From the NCBI GenBank assembly GCA_000499405.2, contig HG738137.1:4774001-4838000 (forward strand): a stretch of DNA of 64,000 nt, given 5' to 3'. Made by a program: the position numbers and the translations under genes. Position 1 is the stretch's first letter, and the number at the start of each line of letters is the position of its first letter. Below the pieces are notes generated by a model. It saw only the letters and a list, made by a program, of their open reading frames with translations, was not told where the DNA came from and did no database searches. The DNA comes from Onchocerca volvulus. Taxonomy: Eukaryota; Nematoda; Chromadorea; Rhabditida; Onchocercidae. This document shows positions 37,475 to 50,920 of the stretch, piece after piece.

Positions 37475-39493
37475 ATGGGAGCGGATGGCGGCACAATTCC
37501 AAAGCGATGCGAACTTGTGAAGAAGAAAAAAAAGAAGGAGAAACTGGATAAGAATGTAGCAAACGCGACAAGATGGCGACTGTGTCGACTGAGCCAAGAA
37601 CCACTGAAGAGACCTATTGTAGCATGTAGATTGGGAAAGTACGTGATTCATTGATTTTGATGATGAAATTACTTAGCTGTTTCACATTACTTAGCTTACA
37701 GTCCATTTACCATTCCTTATTTCAGTGGTGCTTTTTCTCTTTTGCCGTCTAAACAAGCTTTCATAGGAAAATGTTTGAAATTTCCATTCGTCTCATCTAC
37801 AGTCAGCAGCTGGTCGGTTCCTGACAAAAACTGCAGTCTTATAATTCATATATTAGAACATCATTTCTGCTGGCTAGCATGGAAATGCTTCTCTTGATGA
37901 ATTTTGACAAGATTCAGTAGTTTTATCTTCTTCCTGTTGTTTTGGAGTAATTGCTTTTAGCTTATACAACAAAGAAGAAGTTCTCAATGCTATTTTATCG
38001 AAAAAAATTGGTGAATGTGAAGTCGCGAAACATATCAAAGGTTTAAAGGATATTAAGGAATTGAAGCTAACAAATAACAAAGAATACAGAGAAAGTGGTG
38101 CTGACAAGGGAGATATCTATAAGGACCATAATATTGCGCCATTCTGCTGTCCAGTCACCGGAATTTCAATGAATGGCAATTATCCGTACGTTTAAACTTA
38201 TTGTTTTAAAGAAGGAAAATCTTTCCCAGTTTTGTTCTTTACCATTCTGATTTAATTCTCCCAAAGAAGCCAAGAACTTTCACATTTCTTCACAGCATCA
38301 CATCCCATATTTTTTACGTAATTAGAAATATATAATTAGAAGCCGTCTACTTTAACCCTTATTACTGACTTTTCTTTTTCATCTTGGCTTTGTATATGTT
38401 TTGAAAGATCAAATGTTACTAATATGTTCGAAGAATATCATGAGATTCGTATAGAAAGAGTTACTGTTTTGTAGCAGTCTTCTTTGTTAATCAATTAATC
38501 ATCCCTTTGTGTTAAGGGTAGAGTTGTTCTTTCTTTTTTTTTTTTTCTTTTTTTATAAGATCTTTTTTTATAAATCCATAATTCTGAGTGCCGTTTTTAG
38601 GCTCTAAAGACTAATCTGTCTTACTATTGAAACTAGAAATTTTACTGAAATTCCTGTTTCTTTAAAGAAAAGACTTTTTGGGATTTTTTCTGGCAAGAGA
38701 TTTATGATAAAAAAAAATCGCATTTTGTTATCTCTAATCTGAAAAACAACACTTCAGGTTCACCTTTAACTGGCGCTGTGGATGTGTCATTTCGGAAAAA
38801 GCAATTGAAGAAGTAAAGCCGGATGTATGCCACGGTTGTGGAGGTCCATTTAACAAAGATGACCTCATTCTACTTAATCCCCCGGAAGATGTCCTTGAGG
38901 TTTATAAGAAGTTGGAAGAGGAACGAAAACGAAAGTTAAACAAAGCGTTAAGTTAGTCTATGTAATAACATTGAACTGATTCATTATATACATAGCGACT
39001 ATTGCTATCGTGAAAATTAGATGCACAAAATTAGATGTTGTGATTGTTCATTCTTCTCGAACATAACTATTACAATTTTGAGGTTCATAAGAAAACGACA
39101 AGATTTAAAAGATTAAATCCAACTGTGACTGTTAGAAATTACATTCATAAATTTACTATAAACTGTTTCCTGTGAAAATGTATTTTAGAGTCGACAGAAA
39201 AAAAGGATATGATTTGTAAAATGGAGAAGATTGAGTCTACCCAGAAAAAGCAAGAGATCGAGTCCACTCAGAAGAACGATGTAGTAAGACAGTATAAAAG
39301 AGAGGCGGTAACGTCGACCGATTTTAAGGAGTTGCTTAAAAAAGTGAAGAAACAAAAAGCAACAGTTATTAGAACCGACTCGATTCAGGATTCAAATGCA
39401 TCTGCAGCATACAAATCGCTGTTTACGACATGCGAAGAGGCGAAGCATAAGCCAAAACCACATTGGATAACGCATAATCCACTTTTCTATTGA
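37475..39493 (+). CDS. RTF2: Replication termination factor 2 (RTF2 / RTFDC1)
   Basis: RTF2 family proteins act at stalled or terminating replication forks and carry a RING-like/C2HC2-type zinc fold. Four exons (37475-37638, 37961-38185, 38758-38951, 39189-39493) join to 295 residues. The N-terminus MGADGGTIPKRCELV fixes the start; an upstream in-frame ATG at 37457 is not conserved in the family. Next come CRLSQEPLKRPIVACRLG and LYNKEEVLNAI. The zinc-binding half has FCCPVTGISMNGNYPF, then RCGCVISEKAIEEVKPDVC and HGCGGPF. The C-terminal linker is Lys-rich, and the protein ends with the conserved AAYKSLFTT and HWITHNPLFY. All signature blocks are present. Confidence 0.93.
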
Positions 39494-40123
39494 TGTGTTG
39501 TACATAGTTCCAGAAAGATTCATTTTATCTAAGAAAGTAAATAATTGTGGTACAGCATTCTTTTACAATATATCTATCACGTATTTTAGCACTTTCATCT
39601 ATATGATATGTATTTTATGTAGAGGAGATGAATATTATAGAATTTTACCATGGGTAGATAATTTTACAGTTCATTTATGAGAAATACAGATCGAGGAATT
39701 TTCATTATTTAATAGTTTTCATCTGGATAAGATAGCCATGCAAAAACCTACCACTTCTGTGTTTTATATTCACTTTGCGGAATTTCCAGTGCCTCTCGAA
39801 ATATATTTTAGTCCAGAATCCTTAGATCCACATATTTTTTCAGAGAAGAGAAGAAATTAAGTAAATGCAAGACAGGAATCTGGACTAGAGAATAAGCGGA
39901 ACGATTTCGCTTGACGAATTGAATTGCTACTCAATTTCCGTTTGCCCAACTTTCTTTTTGAGGCGATGTAGAGTTGCTGGAACAAAGATTTATTTTTTCA
40001 AGTTTTTAAGATTCAAATAAAATTACATATTCTCATGAGAAACTTGATCATGAGTGGATAGGTTATAATGATCTAACAGCTGCAGTTATTGATTTTCCTA
40101 AGTCTCTCTTGTCCCACTGTTCC
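39494..40123. other. Convergent spacer between RTF2 and the CABIN1-like gene
   Basis: AT-rich 3' flanks of two convergent genes. Unlike the other two convergent spacers in the window, I see no long inverted repeat here. Confidence 0.5.
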
Positions 40124-43100
40124 TCATTTATTGAATCTTAACAATATTCTTATATTTAACATCGAAGCTTTCACCTTACAAAACAATACTGGTTCAACCT
40201 TCTCATCATACTTAGCAAATTTTTTGGTGGCTGAAACAATTGTTGGTCGAATTCGATCGCACAGACGTTGTACACCATTCCTGAAATAATTATAATGTTA
40301 ATGTAATTTTACACCATTTTTTTCAGAATACTATTTTCACTTAGTCATTGTGATATATATTTTCTTAATTCCTTGTCCCAGATCTATACATTCAGTTTTA
40401 ATAACTACTTTACCTTTCAGCATATTGATAAAGATCGTAGATCGAACAAAGAAGCTGACTTTCCACTGCATTATGTCTCATTTTCCGCTGTATACAGTCA
40501 AAAAATCTGGTCAAACTATTACGATAAAGCAACATCAGATCACGCTTTAACAAATAATCACTGGAAACAAAACAACATATAATTATTATAGACAGCAAAA
40601 AGCTCAATCTGATAAAAAAAGACACTGAGATTTTGTTGATAAAATAAATAATGTATCCATTGGAAATCAATGGAAAGTTTTTTATATTTAAGAAACTTCA
40701 AAAGTTGAGCTCCTATCATTATCGCACTGGATCTAAACATTATGATCTTTTCATTTGTTGTCTATTATTTTATGAATAACTTAAATGTAGGATGAATTAG
40801 AAAATGGGGATAATCAAATCCTGATTGGAACTTAATATTAGAAAAAACTTTAATTTAACTTTGGAAAGAAAAATCTCTGTAGTACTTGTTTATTAACATT
40901 ATATTCACTTACGTATTATTACAGAAATCCAATGTGCAAAATGTGTGAATCAAAATGGCAAGAGCCTCGAAATCATCCAAGAGAGAAGATAAATATATTG
41001 CTAAAGCACTTATGCGAGCAAGGTGGTACTGAAGTGCATCTCCCCGGTCAATGTCTTTACAAAAAATCGTTATCACGTTCTGTAAATCATTCATTATGGA
41101 ACTTTTTTCATCAATCCTTTAACTTGCGAAAGAACTCCGAAGAAAGAAACTGACCTCGAATATATTGTCCTGATTAAAGTTCGTTCTTTTTTTGATCAAA
41201 AAACGACCAAATAAATAATTCGATGCTTCCCGGACATCTCCTTTGTATAGAGCTAATTGCGATAGCCGATAGTATGATTTAAAGTGTGGAAATCTCAAAT
41301 AAGATATGATCAGTTATTTAATACAGTATCAAAGCAGAAAAATCAGATTTGCAATTTAAAAAAATCAAGCATCTGAAGAAAAAATTAGACTTGCAATTAA
41401 AAAAAAATCAAGCATTCACGAAGAATTTTCAATTATTGGAGTTTCTTAAATATAAGTAACAAATAAAATTAAATAACATTTCGATAAGAATAATAGTGAA
41501 TGCAGACCTACGGATACAAATGTTAAAAGCTTCTTCACAAAAATGCAGAATCTCCAATTTGAGGGCAATCCGCTCTACCAAATCTTCGAGCACTTCTTGC
41601 ACAGTATCACTCGACACCGTGCACCTATATATGAGACTGCTGACAGCTGCTTTTACTTGTGGACACTGTGAGAATTCGTCACTCTCCTTTTGCTTACAAA
41701 CTCCATGGCTTCTGAAATCAATATCAAAATTTTGTACGGTAAAGGCATAAGCGTTTTTTAAAAGTTGGCGATTTTCAATAAACACAATAACTACAACAGC
41801 AGGTACAATTTTGAAATTCTTTTAAATTTGCAACTGAATACGGTTCTTTATTTCTTCAAATAGAAAAAACATTCTCGTTTTTTCAAACTTTTCAAAATCT
41901 AAGGTTGAAAATTAGAACTTGGGATGAAAAATCGCAAAAGGCTAACCGGAAACACACAGCAAAGGCATGCATTAACATCAAGTCTTCTCGATTCCAGTCT
42001 GTTTCCTTTTCCAGTAAATACTTCATCAAAGAGGCATAAGCACGATAGTGGATCTATAATAATACCATACATCATCAATAACTATTGAATCAATCTTTAC
42101 TATAACTTTCGTATGGAATAAAATTCCGTCAGAAACAGACAGATGTGTAGACGTCTTTTTTTTTTTCTGTCTCTCTCTCTTTTTTCCTACTAAATAAGAA
42201 ATTAATAAATTACTCATCTCGATTGCTTCTGCATGCTCTTGCCTTTTGGTATTGATTCTGCTTGGATACTGAACTCCTGCAGCTTCCAATTGAAGAGCTG
42301 ACTCATGATAATGATGGAATACCTAAATAACAGTTCGAATTATATCCATTTTCCTTTTCAATGTTAAATCAAAATAAATTCAAAAATTTTTTAAATTGAC
42401 TGATTTGAACTTAAAAGAATTTAATTTGATTTAAAGCCAAAAAATTAAATTACATCTTCAAGAGGTTTTTCACACTTCTCAGCAATTTTTGCTAGGAAGT
42501 AGTGACATCGCCATTTGTCCACATCACCATCCGGTAAGCATGGTATACAGATTTCAAACTGGCGTCGACTTTCTTCTAAAAGACCCTTCATCCGTCTGTC
42601 AGCCCATCGATGTCGAATATCATCCACAGAAAGCTGAACTTACAGAATGAACAAAATTGCAACTTTTTATGCTGAATAGTGTTTTCAAAGTGCACACAAA
42701 TATTAGCATTTTTGTAATATTATGTGCGATAAACCTTGTCTCGATATCGACGTATTCGAGAATTGATTTGATATAAAGCGCTACCAAAATTAAATATAAC
42801 ATATCGATCAAATGGATCAAAAAAAAGAGCCATTCGAAAAGAAAAGACACTGGAATCAAAGTGCAGGGACATTTCATCTTCATCCACCTAAAAATGATAA
42901 AAATTGACGTCAAATAAATTACGAAATCAATTTGGGATCAATTTTTTTTTTCGGAAATAAAAGAACATAAATATACATATTTCTTTTCTCAGAATACAAT
43001 GCAAATTAATTAATTCAAAAACTAAACAAAAATCAAACTACGCACAGCATACTATATATTGCTTCTAAGAATAAACTATTTTGTATCAAAAAGTTATTTT

Positions 43101-46100
43101 TCACTGTCTGATATCTTTCTGCTTACTAGTAGAAAACTTGCCGTAAAGAAAGCTGTAGTTGCAGCAAAAGCTAGAACGGTCCAATCCCAAAAAAATACTT
43201 CATCGGATAGTGTAACAGGAGCACAAAGAAGGAACAATTTAGCATAATAGACAGCCTCATCTACTTTATGATTGCGATATGAATGCAATGCTAATTGATA
43301 AAAAACTCCTGATCGGAGCTGAGAACTTTTTGCACATCGAGGCCAGTTTTCATGAATTTCTCCCTGCGCAATGAAACGATCAAATGCGAACAGCTGCAAA
43401 ATAAACAGATATAATTATAAAGAAAGAACATCACTAATAATATGAAAATGGAAGCACATATAGTACCAAAAAATCTGTTGACAACAAAACGAACAAAGCT
43501 GGCAGGAACAGATATAATTTGATGCTTCAAGAAATCTTTTTTTTTTTTTCATTGTTTCTTTAATTAACTTTAATTTCCAAATAATTTTTTAGTTTAACTT
43601 TTTTTATTCGAAATAATCCATTCTCATACATTTTTCTTGCGAATATGCAAAGGAAAAAGTGCATAACGCAGCATAATCTCATGCATACTTTGCAAATATT
43701 TTATACATGCCCAATACCTTTTCTTTTTCATCTTCTGTGGGTTCCAAAAATGAAGACGCTTTCTTTTGCATGAACTCAATTAGATCAAAAGAACAATTGC
43801 CATCATATGGAGGTATTTTGTCAGGCAACAATAGCGATAATACATTCTCAATATCTCCCAAACTTGGCTCGTGATTGTGTGTACCGCCATGTTCTTCCAA
43901 TTGTCTCTTTCGCCTTGATGGACACCTGATAAAGTGAATGTCTAAGAATTTAAAAAACTTAAAAATCGATTCAAAATCTAGTTCTATATAATTCTACTGC
44001 AGTTGAGCAAATTACCCGTATAAGCAAAAGAGACACTGATGCACTTCATCCATGAAAGCACGACTTTGTTCGCTGCATTCTCGGGTTGAAAGAACCTCAA
44101 TGACTGCAGGATGAGCCCGAATTTTTGAAAATTCATTTAAAACAAATAACGGGAAACTATGCTAAAATATATGACAGTAAGTCTTTAATCCATCATGATT
44201 TCTTTCAAAATCTCTAGATAACTTCAATATTTTGAAATGTGATTATTATGCTTTAAAATGCTGCATGTATAAAAATATTATAAATAGTGAGCCATGACTA
44301 AAATCTCCATCCGTGATAATCTATATAAAATAGTTTGCAGATGAAGTAAGGTTTACCCAAACAGAAAGGAAAATGAAAAGGAAATTTTTCAAGCTCGCTA
44401 TCAGTGAAATGCCTTTCATTTAACTTAAGAATTTTAAATGAACAAAAATTCAGAAAAAAGAATACATTATCAATGAAACATTTGCCATGCTTTGCTATCG
44501 CTTCATGCGCAGTAACCAGGATATTCAATGCAGAAGTAAGCATTTGACAACCACCGTCATATAGTTCGGATAGTGTTTCCACTGTGTGCTCTCCTTCTAG
44601 ATGGAAAGCACAACGGTATAATACAAGCCAAAGAGCAGTGTCCTAAAATGAATCAAGTTCAACAATATTCGAATTACTTGTTTTCAGTTCTATATATGAT
44701 TTCATAAACAATTGAAGTAATACATACTGACTCATATCCATCGAGAACAAGAAGATGAACAATGCAATGTACTAGATTAGAAATATTTTCTATGCAGATA
44801 TTTTCTATAGCAAGTTGCTTGACTCTTTCAATCACTTCCTGAGTTCCAGCAAGTCCTCCGGTAAAATCTAGCAATCTGCAATTTTCAAACAACTTCTAAT
44901 AAAACCTTATCTTAAATCTCCCATATTTGGAGAAATCTACCTGCTAATCCATTCAGATGCACCATTCATATCGTTCAATTGAAGGTATGAATCAACTAGA
45001 ATCATCGCTGTTGAAAGAATCACACTGCGATCAACATCTTTCCAACTGAAGTTGTCGATGATAATGTCAACTACCTAAATAAATGGTTATCATAATTTTT
45101 AAATCAGATAAGTCAACATTACTTTCAAGTAAAAACGATAAAAAGGACAGAAAAATCATGCTTATAAACATATAGAAAAAATTAAACGATGACTTTTCAA
45201 ATGAAATCATATCAAACTGATTCTTTCTTTGCAAAAATTCATTAAATTCTAGAATACAGTGTAATTTCTTTTCCAAAAATGTGAATACCCTATCAAATTG
45301 ACGACTATCGAACAATCGCTGGATGGCTTCAAGGCTTTCTCGACGCTCCATTTGAGCAATGAGATTCTGAACTGTTTCCAAGTTAATTAATTCATAGCCA
45401 TTAATCAGCGATTGGTATTTGATTTCAGAATTACAGCTACATTTTAACGTAGCCAATAACATCCACAAATGATTTTTACAAACCTGAAAAATGTTGAATA
45501 TCAGGACCAGACAATGAACCCTAACAGAAGAAAAAATGTAGGCTCTGAATAATATTAAATTCAACTCCCTAGTTTTTCTAAAGATATCTAAGTGAAAGAG
45601 CTAGAAAATGCCTTGTACCTGGAAGGGAAAAGTGCTTGTACCATTTATTGCAATTGACCAAAGTATTCGAACGCGTAGTTCTTGTTCCAGAAACAACGAA
45701 GAAAGTGAAGAGTAGCAAATAAATATGGCTTTTTCGGAGCCCAATTCAGCTAGCATCGTATGAATAGGAAGAAATCCATCGCCTCGAATCATTGAAGTAT
45801 TCCCAAAATTTGTAATCCAGCGAGCATAACAACCAATAATGACCTGAACAATAACGAAACAGTATTTTTTAATAGAATATGCAATCTTGCTGAATGATCA
45901 ATCTCCTACAAATTTTGAACAATGTAGTTCATCGTGATGTTCGAGTGGTAACAGTTAATTAAGCAATATTGAAATATGATATTATTCGGAAAGACTGAAA
46001 CAAATCCAGAAGATATTACCACGAGTTAGTCACTAAAACTAGGCTAAACTATCGACAGTCTAATAACTGAATCAATTAACAAGAAAAATTGACAGCTTGA

Positions 46101-49100
46101 ACCATCAGGGGCTTTTCAGTAATTGCAGCAAGCCATATCATAACAGTATATGAATATAGTTCCTCTTGATGAAAAGACAATCCTCATAATCAAATAGCAA
46201 TATGCAAGTGCTAGATGTTCAATGTTCCTATTATCAGACTAAATCATCATCAATTCTATCCTTTTCTTATATTATAATTGATAAATAGTCAAATACCCAG
46301 CTCTATCACATTTCAATGGATCAGAAATACTTTGAAATGTAAGCGAATTTCATCGCATTAACTATCATAGTATTTCTTAATCTTTATTCTATCAACCATG
46401 CTTATATTATTTCCCGAACCATTATAAAAGATAAACTGAACATCTAATCCTAACCCTGATTCTTTCCAAGAGGAAATAAATAAATAAAGAATACCTTTGG
46501 AAATAATTTAATAAAAGCCATAAAATCTGATAACTTTTATTGCCCTCCATATCCTAGTTTCTCATCCGTAATTTTTAATCAAAAATGATAGCACCTCTCG
46601 TAAATGATCCGTAATGATAATGCAAAAGCAATTCTTTGAATACCAAAAGAGTAACTGCTCCAACACTTCAAAAATTTGTCCGTTTGTGTCCATGAATCTC
46701 CTAGCAAGATATGTGACGCATCTACGCAACGACGCTCTATCATCCATCAGAACATGTAAAGGAATTCTTTTCGCAGATAAGCCTGTCATTGAGGATGATT
46801 TCGCCGATAAAAGTGGAATAATCGACGATTCTTGTGCGCATGAATAATTTAGCAACTGGAAAAACACACCGATAAACTAATTGTGAAAGGAATCAAAAAA
46901 TAAAACCAAGCTGAATTATGTATAATGTTAAGCAGCTATACTCGTAAACATACTGAAGCAATCAAAATTTGATCATTTTCTGAACCGGACTCCTCAATAT
47001 TAAATTCTGCGCGAAAACGAATGGAACGTCGCCTCCAGTCCAAACCAGAGTCTGACCGTTTTCGTTTTCTAAGAGGTACATGAAACAGTAAAGATAATCA
47101 TTATTTAACATCAGTAATGCTATGCAATTTAGTATCACGCAGCTTTTATTGAGATATGAGTGTGCACCGTTACGTCCATAACACTTACTCATAAATTCAA
47201 AGTCCGAATATTTACATCCTTCTACAGAAAAAATATCTACAAGTATTTTATTCTCTGAAAATGGGTATATAAATTTTAACTTAATCAATATATTATTAAT
47301 AATTATAATTTTAATCACTTAAATTTAATTTTGTAAAAAACGATTAATTTGTAGCAATAAATAAAAAAAGCACAAAAGTTAACACAACTTACAATATTTG
47401 AAGCAGACTGAATAACTTCGTTGGATACAATTTTGTCAATTAAATCCTGGATTACATTAACACAATCCATAAGATCATTAGAAACATCATGAACATCCTC
47501 GAATTCATCCAACACATTCGTACCACATATCACTATGGCTTGTTTTGAGAACTGCGGAAAATAATGAACTATATGTTAATGAATTGTCGTACTAAATCTA
47601 ATATTTTGATATTAAGTCCTCCGAATCAAACTTGGAAAGAAATCCTATGACTCCTGCAGATATCTGGATATGTCATCTTGATTTAGTTGCATATAAATTC
47701 ATGGCAAGAAATTATTGTTTAAGATATGCTGATAAAAAACACCACCTAATAATATTATTGTGCGATGCACTAGAATGGATAAAATTGTATGATTAATAAA
47801 TATAGTTGTTTTTGATATAAAGAAACATTAATTACATGGAAAATTAAAGTGCTGAGCGACTTACACTGGAGAAAGATTCAATACGGTCATATATATCGCA
47901 CAAATAAATTCCTACTTCTGCTAAGCTGAAAGATAAAATACAATGTTTAAAAAAAGAGAAAAATAAGCAAGTGAAAAAAAAAAAAAAACGTTTTGCAATG
48001 ATAAGAACAATAACAAACTTTGAACAAGTGTCCATGTTAACCATCACTGGTTTGAATACAGATTCAACACAAACAATAGATTTCCCAATATTTGTGATTT
48101 CATTTAGAATCTGCAAATGATCTCAAAGTAATGACCTTGAAACAGGATCCAAAATTTTAATATCTAAAATTATTCCTTTATGTTTCTAGCATATCCTAAT
48201 TATTTCAGTCAGCTCCTGAAATTCCTAAATTTCTCTAGATATGATTTATTCTTTATTTATCAAACGAACAAGAACATGAAGAGCAATGAATAATATTGCA
48301 GAGAAATAAAAATTTAATTAAATTTCATATATATATATTTACTTTTACACAATCAAAATATCCTTCTAAATTATTTCAACAGAAAATAAAAGCAGAATTG
48401 AACCAACAAAAATGTAAAACATGAAAATCAAGTAATTCAAAGACCACTTAAATCATAGAAACAGGAATCAAATAAGTTAACAAAAACGACTAAACTTACT
48501 AATTTTTTTTCTTTCTCTGTAATTTTCACAATATTTTTATCCTGTACAAGAATCGGGTCTTCGTTAAAAATCTGGCGACATTTCATTCCCCAGTAAGAAT
48601 TCGTTTCTCGAATTATTTCTTTCAAAACTCGTCCCAAAAAATAAGTCCTATCGTACTCTAATATTGATTTTATTTTTAGAAGACAATCTGAAATTAGTAA
48701 AAGCTTGGTAAGTACTTTTTAGCATTTCCTAGCATTTCTTTTTACGATCTAGCATATGAAATATGCTACGTAAAATAACTCTCCAGATTCAGTTAGCAGT
48801 TAGTTATCGTGCAAATCTTCTTCTTTCTATTGGACAGTATTTAATGAATCTAGTTCATCTCAAAGTTCACATTTATTCTCGCAAAATATTTTATTTCCTT
48901 CGGATTCAAGTATTTCAAAGCATTAAACTAGAGTAATTACTTATTAAAATATATAAATATATTTGAGCGTTTAAACTGGATGATTAATTTCCAAAACACT
49001 CAGATGAACATTCTATCAACCGTCATCAATATGAGAAAACATTAGAATTTAGATATATATAGAAATAAAGCTTAGCATCTCAAACTACCTCATCAAAAAA

Positions 49101-50306
49101 TTGGTAGATAAGTTTAACAAAAGATTTGAGAAAAAAAAAAATACCTTCAAACAGATTAGCGTTGTACAAAGCGATAAGAGTTCCGCGAATAACACTACAA
49201 GCAGATGAACAATTTCCGAAGGCAAACAGTGCCATAGACCAATCCCGTACTTTTAAAGATTCTTCTCCTACATATTTCCATAAATAATCATCATTTGGAT
49301 ATACAGTTAACGCCTGAAAATTCCACGTTCTATATTTTTAGGCAAACAGTGCCATAGACCAAAGCAAACAATGTTCTTGACTATCGAAAAGCTGATTCTC
49401 ATTTACCAGCGGAATATTACTCTGGCAAATAAAAGATGATGATGAAAATGAATATGGACATTATAAAAATAAAACTTACACTTAACAAATGATCTATTGG
49501 ATCGTCTAGAAGTCGACCGATATTGAAATGTAAAGATGAAAAAAGGCGAGCCATTGCTGACACACGAGATTGATTCGCACGAGCTTCTTTCCTAGCTTTA
49601 TTCCAGTCGAACAAATTGATATTGACCTGTAAAGTAAAAATAAAAGAAAAAATGTTATACAAATAAACTGATCGATTATTTAAGCAGCAATGCAAATCAG
49701 AATCTATAACTAATTCTAATAATCGAGAAGCTATTCGCATTATCATGTAATCCAAATATAAAATTTTTATTGAGGTAATAAATAATCACTTTACAAACCA
49801 ATTAAATGGGATGAAATCTAAAAAAAATGAAAATCAGAGAATTTTTTTACGCTTATATCATGGAATCAGAAAAATGACAAATTAATATATTGACTTCAAA
49901 TTTCTGAAGAATTGGATGCTGAAGAAGTTTTTCCATCATTGTAAGCGCTTTCTGCCTCAGACCATTTATGATAAAGTTGAGAGCTGTAGTGTAATCTGCT
50001 TGCAGTGAAGCTTCCTGTAATTAATTTATTCCGTACTCGACAATATCATACATTACTTAATATAATTACACCAATAAAACTTACAACTGCTTCTTCAGTT
50101 TGTGCTCCATCATCCACAGAATCCCAAACATTAGTGTCATCGTCCCCATCATCATCGCTACTTTTCTCTTCACTTTCATCTTCACTGCTGCTCTCTTCAG
50201 CTGAATTTTCATCACTTTCCATACTGCTTTCCTCTTCATCCTCTTCCTCATCATCGCTACTGTTTTCGACATCATCTATTCGTACCGCATCACTCGGCTC
50301 TGCCAT
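40124..50306 (-). CDS. CABIN1: CABIN1 / Hir3-like TPR protein of the HIRA histone-chaperone complex
   Basis: A minus-strand, roughly 25-exon gene. It starts at ATG 50306 (MAEPSDAVRIDD) with a first exon rich in Asp/Glu/Ser, followed by a TPR-like helical protein. CABIN1 (yeast Hir3) scaffolds the HIRA complex that deposits H3.3. Family-like blocks in order are YLWKYVGEESLKVRDWSMAL (about 49290) and a basic RKRKRSDSGLDWRRRSIRFR (about 47070). QNLIAQMERRESLEAIQRLF (about 45380) and QCLFCLYG (about 44045) follow. Then come VFYQLALHSYRNHKVDEAVY (about 43300) and DKWRCHYFLAKIAEK (about 42520). The last blocks are FPHFKSYYRLSQLALYKGD (about 41270) and DIDRGDALQYHLARISAL (about 41040). The final exon ends at the stop 40124-40126. 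Exon joins were not all resolved. eIF2B beta lies 0.6 kb upstream on the same strand. Confidence 0.85.
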
Positions 50307-50920
50307 CAATTCGTAAGCCTAACTAAAATCCATATCTCAGATATTAATGAATAGAAAGAAATTAAACTGGACCATACTTCAGTATCAGAAAATTCCAGTA
50401 ACAAAAAAAACTTATTTGATAGATCAATCTATATTGATTTGCTAATTCTAGTCAAAGAATATGCAAAATTTCTTGGGCTGAGGATGAGAAAAATTCTGAA
50501 ATGAATAAGTCCGAAAAAAAAAAAAAAAAAAAAAGCACAAAAAATATATAACTTTACATTACAGAATACAATCAACTGAATCGTAAAACCATATGTCTCC
50601 TGAGATTTTTTACTTCAGTATAATATTTTTCACAAATTATTTCGAAAAGAATAATGGAACTATGAACAAATAAGTTCACATAAAGTATTTGAAGGTCAAT
50701 CAATTAAGTTTCACATTCAACCCACAGATGAAATAATTCAGCATATAGTAGAAGGATATATAAAAATACATCACTGGAGAATTTTTTGAAAGAAGTTACT
50801 ATAAAAATCATTCTACTTCCGTCATCATATGCATTAAATATAAAATGTAAAAATAAGATTAGTAAAAATTGTACTTTGATGATAAAAAGTAACAAACAAG
50901 TCCTTATTATAAAAGTTGAT
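50307..50920. other. Spacer between eIF2B beta and the CABIN1-like gene
   Basis: Both neighbours are on the minus strand, so this 614-base AT-rich spacer follows the eIF2B beta stop and precedes the CABIN1 start. It contains a poly-A run near 50517-50535. The spacing is somewhat long for a typical nematode operon but does not exclude one. Confidence 0.45.

Noticed and set aside
50005..50316. Serine-rich plus-strand frame
   Set aside because: It is the antisense shadow of the acidic first exon of the CABIN1-like gene.
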